A stretch of 64,000 nucleotides of DNA from Bifidobacterium breve (lineage in GTDB: Bacteria > Actinomycetota > Actinomycetes > Nanopelagicales > Nanopelagicaceae). Position 1 is the first letter of the stretch. The number at the start of each line of letters is the position of its first letter. The position numbers were made by a program, and so were the translations under genes. The notes under the pieces were generated by a model, which ran no database searches, was not told the DNA's origin, and saw only the letters and a list, made by a program, of their open reading frames with translations. The stretch lies in assembly GCA_945883755.1 (NCBI GenBank), contig CAMCXX010000003.1:1-64000 (forward strand). The letters run 5' to 3'. This document shows, piece after piece, positions 42,578-52,283 of the stretch.

Positions 42578-43253
42578 TTAATTCTAGGTTTGCTAAGGAG
42601 CGCAATCTCTTCACCATTTGTGCGGGATCATCACTACGATAAACCGCACTTCCTGCAACAAAACAATCAGCGCCAGCTTTAGCAGCAACAGCGATAGTTT
42701 CCTCTGAAATTCCGCCATCGACCTGTAGCAAGGTTTGATTCAAACCCTTTTTGGTAAGTGCCTGTCTTGCAGCCGAAACTTTATCCATCTGATCGGCCAT
42801 AAAACTTTGACCACCAAAACCAGGCTCTACCGTCATAATCAGTAACATATCAATCTGGTTCAAATACTTTTCAATCTCCGCAAAGGATGTTTTTGGCTTG
42901 ATTGCCATACCAACCTTTGCACCATTGGATCTTATATTTGCAATTACGTCAGGTACTGAGGTGGCGGCCTCGAAGTGAAATGTAACTGAGATACAGCCAG
43001 CCTGCGCGTACTTTGGCGCTAATTCATCGGGATTTTCAATCATTAAATGAGCATCTACGCCAATGCTTGAGGAGGCAATTATCTCTGATGCTCGCTCAAA
43101 GGTGAAAGTTTGGTTTGGTACAAATTTATTATCCATAATATCTAAATGGAGTAAATCCGAAACAGCGGCAATCTTTTTAATCTCATTCTCAAGATTATTG
43201 AAATCGGCATTTAAAATGCTGGGATTTATATGGGCACTCAAACCACTACTCAT
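42567..43253 (-). CDS. rpe: Ribulose-phosphate 3-epimerase
   Basis: Rpe interconverts ribulose-5-phosphate and xylulose-5-phosphate in the pentose phosphate pathway. The 228-residue TIM barrel shows INPSILNADF near residue 9, LHLDIMDNKFVPN near 34 (metal-binding His and Asp), VEPGFGGQSF near 142 and VDGGISEE near 174. It lies 8 nt downstream of rsmB, and the fmt-rsmB-rpe order is typical of actinobacteria. Its 3' end overlaps serB. Confidence 0.95.
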   Translation of the reverse strand: MSSGLSAHINPSILNADFNNLENEIKKIAAVSDLLHLDIMDNKFVPNQTFTFERASEIIASSSIGVDAHLMIENPDELAPKYAQAGCISVTFHFEAATSVPDVIANIRSNGAKVGMAIKPKTSFAEIEKYLNQIDMLLIMTVEPGFGGQSFMADQMDKVSAARQALTKKGLNQTLLQVDGGISEETIAVAAKAGADCFVAGSAVYRSDDPAQMVKRLRSLANLELTKD

Positions 43254-43261
43254 CTTTTACC

Positions 43262-44620
43262 CTACCCAACCTTTTGCAAGAGTGCCATAAACATACTGTC
43301 AGAGTTATCGCGGTGGCTCCACAATTGAACTGTGCCATCTGGTAAGTGTCCAGCAATATTTGCTCCAGGTAGGCTTCCGATATCAAGTAAGCCCATATCG
43401 GGGTAATCCGCGAGGAAATTCATAACTTGGGCTTTACTCTCGCTTAGATGAGGCGAACAGGTAACGTAGGCAATTATCCCACCTGGATTAAGTAACTCTC
43501 TTGCACTGCTTAGTAACTCTCGTTGGATAACAACCAACTCCTTCAAATCCTTTAATGTTCTGCGCCATCTAGCTTCCGGACGCCTACGTAAAGCACCGAG
43601 CCCAGAACATGGTGCATCAACTAAAATACGATCAAATTTGCGATCAAAGTTTTGAGGTACCCGTCCATCAAGAGATATCACCTGTTGATTATTAACAACC
43701 CGTTTCACTAATTCAGCGCGATGGGCAATAGGTTCATTAGCGAGAAAATCAGCCATCGGCTCGCGCTCACTCAAGGAGTAAAACAGATACGCAGCTTTAC
43801 CGCCAGGGCCAGCACACATATCTAACCATCCCAAGTTTGGTTTCCAAGTTGCTAGAAAATTCTCAACCACAATCTGTGATCCACGATCTTGGACACCAGC
43901 TCTTCGTTCAATAATTGGCGTAAATTCAGAGGGAATTACCTCAATTTGATATCCATTTACAACACCGGAGATCGGCTGCGCACCAAACTGCTCAAACTCT
44001 TCAACTGATGATTTGCCTGGCCAGCGCACAATATCTGGCTTGGCCGCTTTATTATCTGCTTGTAATAACTCCTCTACCTCAGCCCAATTTTTTAACTGAT
44101 CATAAAATGAATTTACTATCCAGATTGGATGGCTGTATTCAATGCTCAGCCTTTGCGCTATTGGAAAATCCTTTATCTCCTCTTCAATCTTTGAATCAAT
44201 CGCAACCTTACGTAACACCGCATTTACATAACTAGCCTTGGAATCACCAGCCACATATCTGGCCACTTCAACCGTCTCTCCCACCGCGGCATGATCTGGG
44301 ACTCGCATCTGGGTAAGTTGATGTATTCCCATACGAAGTAGATCTTGAATCTGCGTATCTAAACTTTCAAAATCTCGATCTATATATTTTTTGGCAATAA
44401 AATCATGCCTGTGCTGCATTCGTAATGTTCCGTAAGAGATCTCAGTAGCAAGATTTCGATCTATTGGCAGCAATTTACTTTTACGTAAAAGCTCTGGCAA
44501 TCTAATGTTGGCAAATGCACCTTCACGATTAACCTGAGTAATTAACTCATAAGCTAGTAATCTAGCTTTGCTGGGTGATGGCTTACGCAAAAGAGAGCTC
44601 AGCCTTGCTTCGCAAACCAT
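43262..44620 (-). CDS. rsmB: 16S rRNA (cytosine-C5)-methyltransferase (RsmB/NOP family)
   Basis: The 452-residue protein combines an N-terminal NusB-like RNA-binding domain (about residues 15-140) with a SAM methyltransferase. The latter has motif I LDMCAGPGGKAAYLF near 268, the catalytic-region VDAPCSGLGALRRRPEARW near 332 and the second cysteine in YVTCSPHLSESK near 390. It modifies a cytosine of 16S rRNA. The ATG at 44620 overlaps fmt by 38 nt; a TTG at 44590 would give an 8-nt overlap and cannot be ruled out. Confidence 0.92.
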   Translation of the reverse strand: MVCEARLSSLLRKPSPSKARLLAYELITQVNREGAFANIRLPELLRKSKLLPIDRNLATEISYGTLRMQHRHDFIAKKYIDRDFESLDTQIQDLLRMGIHQLTQMRVPDHAAVGETVEVARYVAGDSKASYVNAVLRKVAIDSKIEEEIKDFPIAQRLSIEYSHPIWIVNSFYDQLKNWAEVEELLQADNKAAKPDIVRWPGKSSVEEFEQFGAQPISGVVNGYQIEVIPSEFTPIIERRAGVQDRGSQIVVENFLATWKPNLGWLDMCAGPGGKAAYLFYSLSEREPMADFLANEPIAHRAELVKRVVNNQQVISLDGRVPQNFDRKFDRILVDAPCSGLGALRRRPEARWRRTLKDLKELVVIQRELLSSARELLNPGGIIAYVTCSPHLSESKAQVMNFLADYPDMGLLDIGSLPGANIAGHLPDGTVQLWSHRDNSDSMFMALLQKVG

Positions 44621-45500
44621 TAAAGAAGTCGGCCCCGCTCATCTCCTTGCGACCTTCAGGAGTAACCGAAATTAACTCCACAGCAAAATCATTTGTCGCA
44701 ATCAATAATTTACCATCGATCAGGCTGCCAACTCCCCTGCCTGCCATAGATCGGTTGCTTACTGCCAAGCGATTAATCCGAATGCGTTGCCCATTTAGTT
44801 CGGTAAAAATACCTGGATTTTCAGATAATGCTCGATACTGATTGTAGATACTCGCTGCTGATGAGCTCCAATTAACGCGGCCAGCTTCCTTCAATATCTT
44901 TGGCGCAACAGAGGCTTTTATATTTGATTGAGGCAATCCTTTCTCGCCACTCTTGATGGCAAGAATGCTCTCCTTCAGTAAATCACCGCTTAGAGCACTT
45001 AATTTTTTAAGAAGTGAGTTTGTTGAATCATCTGTATCTATATCAACAAGTTGCTGTCTAAGAATTGGTCCAGTATCCATTCCTTCATCAAGACTGAATA
45101 CAGTTATTCCAGTTTTAGTGTCTCCATTCAAAAGCGTCCATTGCACAGGTGCTGCACCCCGATACTTTGGTAAAAGTGAGAAATGCAGATTAATGCAGCC
45201 ATACTTTGGAGTTTGCAAGACTGGTAAGGAAAGAATATGGCCGTACGCAATTGTGATCAAAAGTTCGATCTCATTTGTTCGAAGAAAATGGAGCAACTCT
45301 GCTTGATCGCTGGGTTTAAATACTTTTAACTCTTTTGATCCCGCCCATTGAGCAAATAGATTCTCTGCAAATTTCTGCCCTCTTCCAGAGGCTTTATCTG
45401 GATTAGTGAAAATTGAAACAATCTCAACATCTGCCCAACCTAATAAGCTTTCTATCGCATCAGTTGAAACCAATGAGGAAGAGGCGATCGCTATCTTCAA
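44583..45500 (-). CDS. fmt: Methionyl-tRNA formyltransferase
   Basis: Fmt formylates initiator Met-tRNA. The 305-residue protein has the formyl-folate-binding domain with INLHFSLLPKYRGAAPVQWTL near residue 103 (the HxSLLPxxRG signature) and GVTVFSLDEG-like ITVFSLDEGMDTGPI near 132, then a C-terminal OB-type domain. It follows def by 3 nt; the def-fmt pair is functionally linked, since deformylase removes the group that Fmt adds. Confidence 0.95.
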   Translation of the reverse strand: MKIAIASSSLVSTDAIESLLGWADVEIVSIFTNPDKASGRGQKFAENLFAQWAGSKELKVFKPSDQAELLHFLRTNEIELLITIAYGHILSLPVLQTPKYGCINLHFSLLPKYRGAAPVQWTLLNGDTKTGITVFSLDEGMDTGPILRQQLVDIDTDDSTNSLLKKLSALSGDLLKESILAIKSGEKGLPQSNIKASVAPKILKEAGRVNWSSSAASIYNQYRALSENPGIFTELNGQRIRINRLAVSNRSMAGRGVGSLIDGKLLIATNDFAVELISVTPEGRKEMSGADFFNGLRSKAELSFA

Positions 45501-45503
45501 TGG

Positions 45504-46064
45504 CTAAAACCCAGCGCCAAATGTCTGGTGAGGTGAAATTTTAATACGAGGGGTTAAACCACTCTCTGCCGCTACGCCAAACCACTCTGACTCACGAATC
45601 TCTTTCATCGCGGCTTTGCGATTAACCTGACTCAAACGATCAATAAATAAAATACCATCTAAGTGATCAGTTTCATGTTGCAGAGCACGCGCTAATAACT
45701 CACTGCCTTCAATTGTAATTGGATCACCATGCATATTAAATCCTTTAGCTACTACCCGAAGAGCTCTTGGGGTTTCATAGGTAAGCTCTGGAAAAGATAA
45801 ACATCCTTCCAACCCTTCCTGTAACTCATCACTTAAATCTAAAGATGGGTTGACCAGATGCCCAAGCTCGTCATCAACATCCCAAACAAAGACTCGCAAC
45901 TGCACCCCTATTTGTGGCGCAGCTAAACCTGCCCCAGGTGCGTTTTGCATGGTTTCCGTCAAATCCTTCACCAATTTGCGCAACTCTTTATCAAAATCCA
46001 CAACTGGTGCAGCGGGTGAAAGAAGAACTGGATCTCCAAATAGCCTTATTGGTTGGATGCTCAT
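45504..46064 (-). CDS. def: Peptide deformylase
   Basis: Def removes the N-formyl group from new proteins. The 186-residue metalloenzyme contains all three motifs: GAGLAAPQIG (about residues 44-53), EGCLSFPE (about 87-94) and QHETDHLDG (about 129-137) with the HExxH zinc site. The start is supported by TATCAT 6 nt upstream of the ATG, so def-fmt-rsmB-rpe appears to begin its own transcript rather than depend on priA. Confidence 0.95.
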   Translation of the reverse strand: MSIQPIRLFGDPVLLSPAAPVVDFDKELRKLVKDLTETMQNAPGAGLAAPQIGVQLRVFVWDVDDELGHLVNPSLDLSDELQEGLEGCLSFPELTYETPRALRVVAKGFNMHGDPITIEGSELLARALQHETDHLDGILFIDRLSQVNRKAAMKEIRESEWFGVAAESGLTPRIKISPHQTFGAGF

Positions 46065-46070
46065 GAGTTA

Positions 46071-46076
46071 ATGATA
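46071..46076 (-). promoter_or_regulatory. -10 box of def (leaderless)
   Basis: On the minus strand TATCAT is followed by 6 nt and the ATG at 46064. Confidence 0.65.
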
Positions 46077-46100
46077 CGACACAATAAGGTCGAGAACTCG

Positions 46101-47993
46101 CTATAAATTGTAGGTATCAAAACGAATATCAAAGATTGTTCTACCTTTGACTCCCTGGACCCTTACCACATCATCTAGTAATTCAACCAGGGTTGCTGCT
46201 GAAAGTATATCTGCTCTGATTATCAGATAACTTTTAAACTCATCAATTGAAATTGGTCCAGAAAGTAAAAATGAGTATTTACCTCTTAAGTTTTCCGCAA
46301 ACTTTGCGAGTTCATGAGACTCACCTTTAATGGTTGCCGTCCGATAAAAAGGTGGCAGGTGAGATTGCTCGCGAGCCAGCAAATCATCCATGTTAAAGCT
46401 TTGCCTTCTTAATACTTGTTGGGTTGCGGGATGATTATTTGGAAGCGACAGATAGTAATCGCCACCATCCTTTACTCGTGATAAAAGATCAAACCAAAGA
46501 TGCTTAGACTCCTCTTCAGCACGCAATGTTGCTTGGTTATAAATCCGTTCACAATCAAGCAAGATCACAGCTGAATAAAGCGTGAATGGCTCAGACCCTC
46601 GAGTTGCTATGACAATCTGATTTTGGTTGGGATCAAGTAAGGCCACTTGATCTTTCTTCGAGGTCATAACCTTTATGCCCGACACTGCCTTTCCAATCTC
46701 TTCGGCGGTCCTGTCTATTCCCTTGCTAATAACAAATGGGGATGCATTACCGCAATGATCGCATCGCCATTGCTGGTCAATCTTTGCGCACAAATAACAT
46801 GAAGGAGCAGCATTTTGTTTTTCAATTCTTAGCTTACCGCCACAATTGCATCTAGCCATATTTTTACATTTACTACACAAAAAAACATTGGCATAGCCCT
46901 TCTCGGCTACAGATACTAAAACATTGCCCGATTTGACTGCATCTTTGATCACTGAGATATATGAAGTAGCAGAATCAACATTGTGGAAATTACATTTGAT
47001 GCTTTCTGTAAGATTTAATCTATCCATCCAACCTATTGAGATTAATCTATTGATTTCTAAGGAATGATATGAGTTTAAGAAAATGAGAGATGTGCTGGTT
47101 GATCGCAATAAGGTAACATCACGCGTATTCCAACCGGGAGATCTCTGCTCATAATGCGAAAAATCATTATCATTAACGACAATTACTGTTGAGTTCACTG
47201 GTAATTTAGTAAATGCACCGCTGCGGTTTGCCAAAATAACTACCTGTTGATCACCATTTGCTGCTAAGAAAGATTGATATCTGGCATCTCTATCAGCTCT
47301 TGTATCCAAAGCAACAAAGAGTGATTTAAACTCATTGGCCAAATACTCTTTATAATAATCAAACTCCCGAAAGTCAGAAACTAGGATTAAAACCGAGCCA
47401 AGATTAAATCGGAGCTTGGTTAACTCAACCAAAACCTTGAATTTAAGCACGCCAGCAGGGGGCGATATTGCACATTTTAAATTCAAATCATTTGTAACTT
47501 TTCCATAATCCTCATTCTTAATAAACGGTAAATATTCACTCGTAACTTTTTTGGGAGCATACGAAGTAGAAAGTTGGATAATCCGTTTTGGCTTAGCTGG
47601 GATTGGCGGAATATGATTGTTTAACAAACTCCAAAGATTTCCACCAAATCTATCCCTAACCTTCTGGAAATGAGCCAGATGGCTCTCATCAATCATTCCG
47701 GGATTGCCAATTACCGATAACAGATCCTTGTGCTTTCTGGATTCTTTATCTGTGACGAAACGAAGAATTAAACCTTTTGTAACAGTATGTCCATACTCAA
47801 TCTTTACTAAAGATCCCACGATTGCAGTATCGACGAGATCAGCTGGGACGCGATAGGTATAAATCTGCTCTAAATATGAAACTGGAGTTTCAACAAGAAC
47901 CTCCACCAATAAGCCATCTAATTGATCGCTGCTAGAGAGCTTTATCTTTTTGCTTGGGCTTTTCTGGCGCTTTAGCTTTAGTGGCGCAACCAC
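46101..47993 (-). CDS. priA: Primosomal protein N' PriA, helicase-inactive actinobacterial type
   Basis: PriA restarts stalled replication forks. This 630-residue protein keeps the DNA-binding N-terminus (VLVETPVSYLEQIYTYRVPA) and the zinc-binding cysteines (CSKCKNMARCNCGG, then CYLCAK and CDHC, around residues 373-415). The expected Walker A position reads ISPPAGVLKFKV, without GxGKT, and no DEAH box follows. Loss of helicase motifs is the rule in actinobacterial PriA. It probably serves as a structural loader only. It lies 3 nt after metK. Confidence 0.9.
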   Translation of the reverse strand: MVAPLKLKRQKSPSKKIKLSSSDQLDGLLVEVLVETPVSYLEQIYTYRVPADLVDTAIVGSLVKIEYGHTVTKGLILRFVTDKESRKHKDLLSVIGNPGMIDESHLAHFQKVRDRFGGNLWSLLNNHIPPIPAKPKRIIQLSTSYAPKKVTSEYLPFIKNEDYGKVTNDLNLKCAISPPAGVLKFKVLVELTKLRFNLGSVLILVSDFREFDYYKEYLANEFKSLFVALDTRADRDARYQSFLAANGDQQVVILANRSGAFTKLPVNSTVIVVNDNDFSHYEQRSPGWNTRDVTLLRSTSTSLIFLNSYHSLEINRLISIGWMDRLNLTESIKCNFHNVDSATSYISVIKDAVKSGNVLVSVAEKGYANVFLCSKCKNMARCNCGGKLRIEKQNAAPSCYLCAKIDQQWRCDHCGNASPFVISKGIDRTAEEIGKAVSGIKVMTSKKDQVALLDPNQNQIVIATRGSEPFTLYSAVILLDCERIYNQATLRAEEESKHLWFDLLSRVKDGGDYYLSLPNNHPATQQVLRRQSFNMDDLLAREQSHLPPFYRTATIKGESHELAKFAENLRGKYSFLLSGPISIDEFKSYLIIRADILSAATLVELLDDVVRVQGVKGRTIFDIRFDTYNL

Positions 47994-47996
47994 TGA

Positions 47997-49187
47997 TTAA
48001 TTAACTAAACCTTTCAGTTGATTTACTCGGTCTGTTTTTTCCCAAGTGAAGGTATCTATGTTGCGACCAAAGTGACCATATGCTGCCGTTTGTGAGTATA
48101 TGGGCCTTAACAATTGAAGATCTCGAATAATCGCTGCTGGGCGCAGATCAAAAACAGTACTAACTGCAGTACTGATCTTTCCTAAATCATATTTATTTGT
48201 GCCAAAGGTTTCGATAAATAAACCAACTGGTTGCGCCTTTCCAATTGCGTAAGCGACCTGAACCTCGCATCTATCAGCTAAACCAGCCGCCACAATATTT
48301 TTAGCCACCCAGCGCATCGCATAGGCTGCTGATCTATCCACCTTAGATGGATCTTTTCCGCTAAATGCTCCGCCGCCATGACGAGCCATGCCGCCATAAG
48401 TGTCAACAATAATTTTCCTTCCGGTAAGTCCGGCATCTCCCATCGGACCACCAATTACAAATCGCCCAGTTGGATTTATTAATATCTTCATCTTTGATAG
48501 ATCTAAATCTAAACTTTTTAATATTGGTTCAATTACAAACTTCTTAATCTCCGGCGCTAATTTCTTCTCTAGATCAATATCAGGTGCATGCTGTGATGAG
48601 ATGACTATTGTGTCTAGCGCTACCGCTTTATCACCTTGATACTCAATAGTGACCTGAGTTTTGCCATCGGGCCGCAGGTAGTTCAACTCGCCGCTTTTTC
48701 GAACATCTGTTAACTGCTTAGCTAGTTTGTGCGCAAGTGATATGGGTAGTGGCATTAGCTCAGGGGTGTCATTGCACGCGTAGCCGAACATCAAACCTTG
48801 ATCACCAGCACCTTGCAGATCTAATGGATCTACTGAGGAGCCCACTCTATTTTCAAAGGCATCATCAACGCCTTGAGCGATATCTTGAGATTGCTGACCA
48901 ATTGAAATAGAAACTCCACAACTATTCCCATCAAAACCTTTTTCGGATGAGTCGTATCCAATTCGCAAAACTGTATCTCTGACTATGTTCATTACATCTG
49001 CGTAACCATCAGTTGTTACTTCACCTGCAACATGCACCTGTCCAGTTGTAATTAAGGTCTCTACCGCTACCCTGCTTTTTGGATCTTGCGCAAGTAATGA
49101 ATCCAAAATTGCATCAGAGATTTGGTCCGCGATTTTATCTGGATGACCCTCAGTTACCGATTCAGATGTAAATAAACGATTCTCCAT
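47997..49187 (-). CDS. metK: S-adenosylmethionine synthetase
   Basis: MetK makes SAM from methionine and ATP. The 396-residue protein has the family landmarks [20 protein letters not shown] at residues 6-25, [12 protein letters not shown] near 116 and the P-loop-like [19 protein letters not shown] near 270. There is no SAM riboswitch: only 4 nt separate it from coaBC. With metH elsewhere in the window, the methyl cycle is well represented. Confidence 0.97.
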   Translation of the reverse strand: MENRLFTSESVTEGHPDKIADQISDAILDSLLAQDPKSRVAVETLITTGQVHVAGEVTTDGYADVMNIVRDTVLRIGYDSSEKGFDGNSCGVSISIGQQSQDIAQGVDDAFENRVGSSVDPLDLQGAGDQGLMFGYACNDTPELMPLPISLAHKLAKQLTDVRKSGELNYLRPDGKTQVTIEYQGDKAVALDTIVISSQHAPDIDLEKKLAPEIKKFVIEPILKSLDLDLSKMKILINPTGRFVIGGPMGDAGLTGRKIIVDTYGGMARHGGGAFSGKDPSKVDRSAAYAMRWVAKNIVAAGLADRCEVQVAYAIGKAQPVGLFIETFGTNKYDLGKISTAVSTVFDLRPAAIIRDLQLLRPIYSQTAAYGHFGRNIDTFTWEKTDRVNQLKGLVN

Positions 49188-49191
49188 CTGC

Positions 49192-50391
49192 TCAGCCTAA
49201 CTCAACCAGCAATTGATCAAGCAATATTTCAGAGAGCGTGTCCTTAGAGATAATTGGAATATCAATTACGGTTCCTGATTTGGCGATCAACATCCCGGTT
49301 GTTTGATCTGAACCAAACACTTTTCCATCTGAAACATCATTTACATATATAAGATCTAAGCCCTTAGCAAGAAGTTTATCTCGGCCAGCAGATTGTAATT
49401 TTTGCAGCTCAATAGATGTTTCAGCGGCAAAGCCAACAACTATCTGTCCTTTTTGTTTCATCATTCCTACACCTGCGACAATATCGGGATTTAACACGAT
49501 ATCAATCGGCTGGATCTCTTGCTTGTGCAATTTATGATCTGAACTCTGAGCCACCTTAAAATCTGAGACCGCTGCACTCATAATTAATGCATCCGAGAAT
49601 GGAAATTCAGCTTTTACGACGGTATCCATTTCATCAGCTGTTTCAACAAAGGTGGTAGTAATTCCATCAATTACCGGTAGTTGAGTATTTGCAGCAATCA
49701 AATGTACTTGTGCTCCTCGTTTTGCTGCGGCATATGCCAATGCAAATCCCTGCTTGCCGCTGGATCTATTGCCGATAAACCTAACTGGATCGATATTTTC
49801 ACGTGTTCCACCCGCGGTTATTAATATTTTCTTCCCAAGTAAATCTGCATTTCGAAGTAAATGCTGGTTGATCTCATCAATTATGCGTGCCACCTCTGGG
49901 TATCTGCCGACACCAACATCATCTCCCGTCATTCTTCCGTGATCTGGTTCAATGACGAGGAAGCCTCGTTGGCGCAGGATATTTACATTGGAAATAGTCG
50001 CTGGGTTTGACCACATCTCTGGATGCATAGCCGGAACTAAAATCTTTGGTTTAGTTGATGCTAAAACAATATTTGTTAACAAATCATCGGCTCGACCTTG
50101 TGCCAATCGTGACAAGAGATCGGCGGTGGTTGGAGCAATGACAATCGCACTACAATTTTGAGCTAAAGCTATGTGAGGAACATCTTCCACATCACTCCAG
50201 AGATCGGTATAAACCTTTCTTCCGGAGAGCGCTGCCCATGTAGAAGCTCCGACAAAATTTAAACTAGATTGTGTTGGAACTACTGAGACAACAAAGCCAT
50301 TATCTTGTAACCGTCTTACCAGTTCACAGGATTTATAGGCTGAGATTCCACCACCAATGCCTAAAAGTATCTGCCGACCACGAACAAACAT
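49192..50391 (-). CDS. coaBC: Bifunctional phosphopantothenoylcysteine decarboxylase/synthetase
   Basis: CoaBC carries out two steps of coenzyme A synthesis. Residues 1 to about 180 form the flavin decarboxylase CoaC ([18 protein letters not shown] near residue 11, the catalytic His in VPHIALAQ near 70, PAMHPEMW near 118). The CoaB synthetase follows ([25 protein letters not shown] near 190, AAVSDFKV near 284). Length of 399 residues is normal. It is between rpoZ and metK with gaps of 9 and 4 nt. Confidence 0.96.
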   Translation of the reverse strand: MFVRGRQILLGIGGGISAYKSCELVRRLQDNGFVVSVVPTQSSLNFVGASTWAALSGRKVYTDLWSDVEDVPHIALAQNCSAIVIAPTTADLLSRLAQGRADDLLTNIVLASTKPKILVPAMHPEMWSNPATISNVNILRQRGFLVIEPDHGRMTGDDVGVGRYPEVARIIDEINQHLLRNADLLGKKILITAGGTRENIDPVRFIGNRSSGKQGFALAYAAAKRGAQVHLIAANTQLPVIDGITTTFVETADEMDTVVKAEFPFSDALIMSAAVSDFKVAQSSDHKLHKQEIQPIDIVLNPDIVAGVGMMKQKGQIVVGFAAETSIELQKLQSAGRDKLLAKGLDLIYVNDVSDGKVFGSDQTTGMLIAKSGTVIDIPIISKDTLSEILLDQLLVELG

Positions 50392-50400
50392 GGCGATTGG

Positions 50401-50679
50401 TTATTTTGAATTGGTTGGTGCTTGTGGTTCTAAATTTTCGATTGTAAGCAAACCTTCATTTATCTCGCGCAACGCGATTGATAATGGTTTTTCATGAACA
50501 TATGTCTCAACAAGAGGGCCAACATACTCAAGTAATCCCTCACCTAGTTGTGAGTAGTACGCATTAATTTGACGAGCTCGCTTAGCCGCATAGAGAACTA
50601 AGCTGTACTTTGAACCAGCTTTATCTAATAGGGCATCTATTGGTGGATTTGTGATCCCATCGAGTGCTTGATTGCTCAT
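50401..50679 (-). CDS. rpoZ: RNA polymerase omega subunit
   Basis: Omega supports assembly of the beta-prime subunit. The 92-residue protein has the conserved core [21 protein letters not shown] (in two parts, around residues 24-44) and a C-terminal [13 protein letters not shown] segment. The ATG at 50679 has GGAG 7 nt upstream; a TTG two codons earlier is in frame. The gmk-rpoZ order is conserved in actinobacteria. It lies 42 nt after the mIHF-gmk gene. Confidence 0.93.
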   Translation of the reverse strand: MSNQALDGITNPPIDALLDKAGSKYSLVLYAAKRARQINAYYSQLGEGLLEYVGPLVETYVHEKPLSIALREINEGLLTIENLEPQAPTNSK

Positions 50680-50721
50680 CTTCAAACTCCAATTTTCATC
50701 TTTTTATCTATCTTGCTTAAT

Positions 50722-51588
50722 CTAATGAAGGGCTAAAGATACCAGTTCCTGGACAACCTGCTCTACCTTTGTATTTACCAGCACAAAATCAAACTCAGAA
50801 GCGGCCTTCAACTCCTCCTTTGCCTTATTTAAGCGCATTTCCAGTGATTGGCTAGATTCAGTTCCTCTATTTACTAATCGGCTCTCTAGCTCTATCCAAG
50901 AAGGTGGTTCAATAAAGATTAAAACCGCCTCCTTTACTTTCTTTCTGATCTGTCTGGCACCATTTAATTCAATCTCGAGCACCACATTTAAACCTTGTTC
51001 TAAAGCTTTGGTAACTGGTAATGCTGGGGTTCCATACTTTGCGCCAGTGAACTCCGCCCACTCCAAGAACTCATTATTTTCAACCATCTGATCAAATCGT
51101 TCATTGGTCACAAATAGATAATCTTTTCCATCTACTTCACCTTGGCGCAGAGCACGAGTTGTGGCAGAGATTGATACCCAGAAATTATCAAAGTTTCGAA
51201 GCCCTTTTGTAATGGTGCTCTTGCCAACCCCGCTAGGACCTGAAACAACTAAGAGCTTGCCTGGTATAGGCGCAGTTTTCATAAGCAAAAACTCCTCCCT
51301 AAGTAGCTCGCGTTGTTTCTTACCAACGCCACCAATTCTACGCGATCTCGATATTCCAGTTCGCTCAAATATGATATTTACTCTTTTCTCACCAACACCT
51401 GGAACGCAGTTCAATGCTTCCATTAACTTCATACGCTGTATACATTCGCGCTGATCATTGAACAGGTCGAAAAATGACAAGGCGCCATCTGAGATGGATT
51501 TCTTAACAACCGCCCTATCTTGCCTAGCCTTAACCGCCTTCATACCAGCAGCAGATCTAGCCTCATTACTTAATTTTGGTGGCAACAT
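50722..51588 (-). CDS. gmk: Fusion of actinobacterial integration host factor (mIHF) with guanylate kinase
   Basis: The 288-residue open frame has two parts. Residues 1 to about 102 match the actinobacterial IHF, a nucleoid-associated protein unrelated to HU: MKLMEALNCVPGVGEKR and ISRSRRIGGVGKKQRELL carry the helix-turn-helix and arginine-rich DNA-contact region. Residues 103-288 are a normal-length guanylate kinase (P-loop SGPSGVGKST, TTRALRQGEVDGKDY), phosphorylating GMP. In Mycobacterium and Streptomyces these are separate neighbouring genes. A strong AGGGAGGAG at 51292-51300 precedes an in-frame ATG at 51282 that would yield free 186-residue Gmk. The product could be a fusion, a nested pair, or both. 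Confidence 0.92.
   Translation of the reverse strand: MLPPKLSNEARSAAGMKAVKARQDRAVVKKSISDGALSFFDLFNDQRECIQRMKLMEALNCVPGVGEKRVNIIFERTGISRSRRIGGVGKKQRELLREEFLLMKTAPIPGKLLVVSGPSGVGKSTITKGLRNFDNFWVSISATTRALRQGEVDGKDYLFVTNERFDQMVENNEFLEWAEFTGAKYGTPALPVTKALEQGLNVVLEIELNGARQIRKKVKEAVLIFIEPPSWIELESRLVNRGTESSQSLEMRLNKAKEELKAASEFDFVLVNTKVEQVVQELVSLALH
51292..51300 (-). promoter_or_regulatory. Internal Shine-Dalgarno site inside the mIHF-gmk frame
   Basis: On the minus strand AGGGAGGAG is followed by 9 nt and an in-frame ATG at 51282, the expected first codon of a stand-alone guanylate kinase. The same bases encode part of RREEF-like residues of the mIHF C-terminus, so the match may be partly coincidental. 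Confidence 0.55.
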
Positions 51589-51593
51589 AAGCT

Positions 51594-52283
51594 TTAAATT
51601 GATTGGTGAATCTCTGTGATCTTATCCTGCATAGCTTGTTCACTATCACCTGAAAATGAAGTTATGGATCTTCCAATAACTACAAAGTCAGCACCGTTGC
51701 TTAATGCTTCCTTAGGTGTCATCACACGATTTTGATCATTAGCTGGTTCACCAAGTAAACGAACCCCTGGAGTAATAATCGTAGAATTTGGCGCGATACC
51801 CTTCATCTGCTTAGCCTCAAATGGTGAACAAATTAATGATGTTGCTCCTGCTGCTACCGCCTGGTCTGCCCAACTTCTTGCCGTTCTTGAAATATCCTCT
51901 GAGTAACCCAAAGATGAGAACTCATTCTCAGAAAAAGAGGTTAGAACTGTAACTGCGGCGATTGAACCACCTGGCAAAGCTTCGGCAGCGGCACGGATCA
52001 TCTTCGGACCGCCAGCTGCATGCACCGTTAAAAACTTTGGATTAAGTGAGGCAACAGATTCAACCGCCCCTTTCACAGTATTTGGAATATCATAAAGTTT
52101 AAGATCGAGGAATAATTCAAAGTCAAACTCTTTCTGTAAAGCAACAACCGACTCTTTCCCATTTAATAGAAAGTATTCAAGCCCTATCTTGAAGTGATTG
52201 ATTAATGGCCTTGATATCTTGATCCAATTACGCGCTTGGCTTGGATCTTTCGTATCGAGCGCCAAGATTATTGGTGAGTTCAT
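51594..52283 (-). CDS. pyrF: Orotidine 5'-phosphate decarboxylase
   Basis: PyrF makes UMP, the last step of the de novo pathway. The 229-residue protein is the short type 1 form: LALDTKDPSQ at the start and the catalytic DLKLYDIPNTV near residue 60, with TPGVRL near 164. Many actinobacteria, such as mycobacteria, carry the longer type 2 enzyme of about 275 residues instead. It overlaps pyrD by 4 nt, and the mIHF-gmk gene starts 5 nt after its stop. Confidence 0.95.
   Translation of the reverse strand: MNSPIILALDTKDPSQARNWIKISRPLINHFKIGLEYFLLNGKESVVALQKEFDFELFLDLKLYDIPNTVKGAVESVASLNPKFLTVHAAGGPKMIRAAAEALPGGSIAAVTVLTSFSENEFSSLGYSEDISRTARSWADQAVAAGATSLICSPFEAKQMKGIAPNSTIITPGVRLLGEPANDQNRVMTPKEALSNGADFVVIGRSITSFSGDSEQAMQDKITEIHQSI

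Noticed and set aside
49188-49191. SAM riboswitch upstream of metK
   Set aside because: metK follows coaBC by 4 nt inside an operon.
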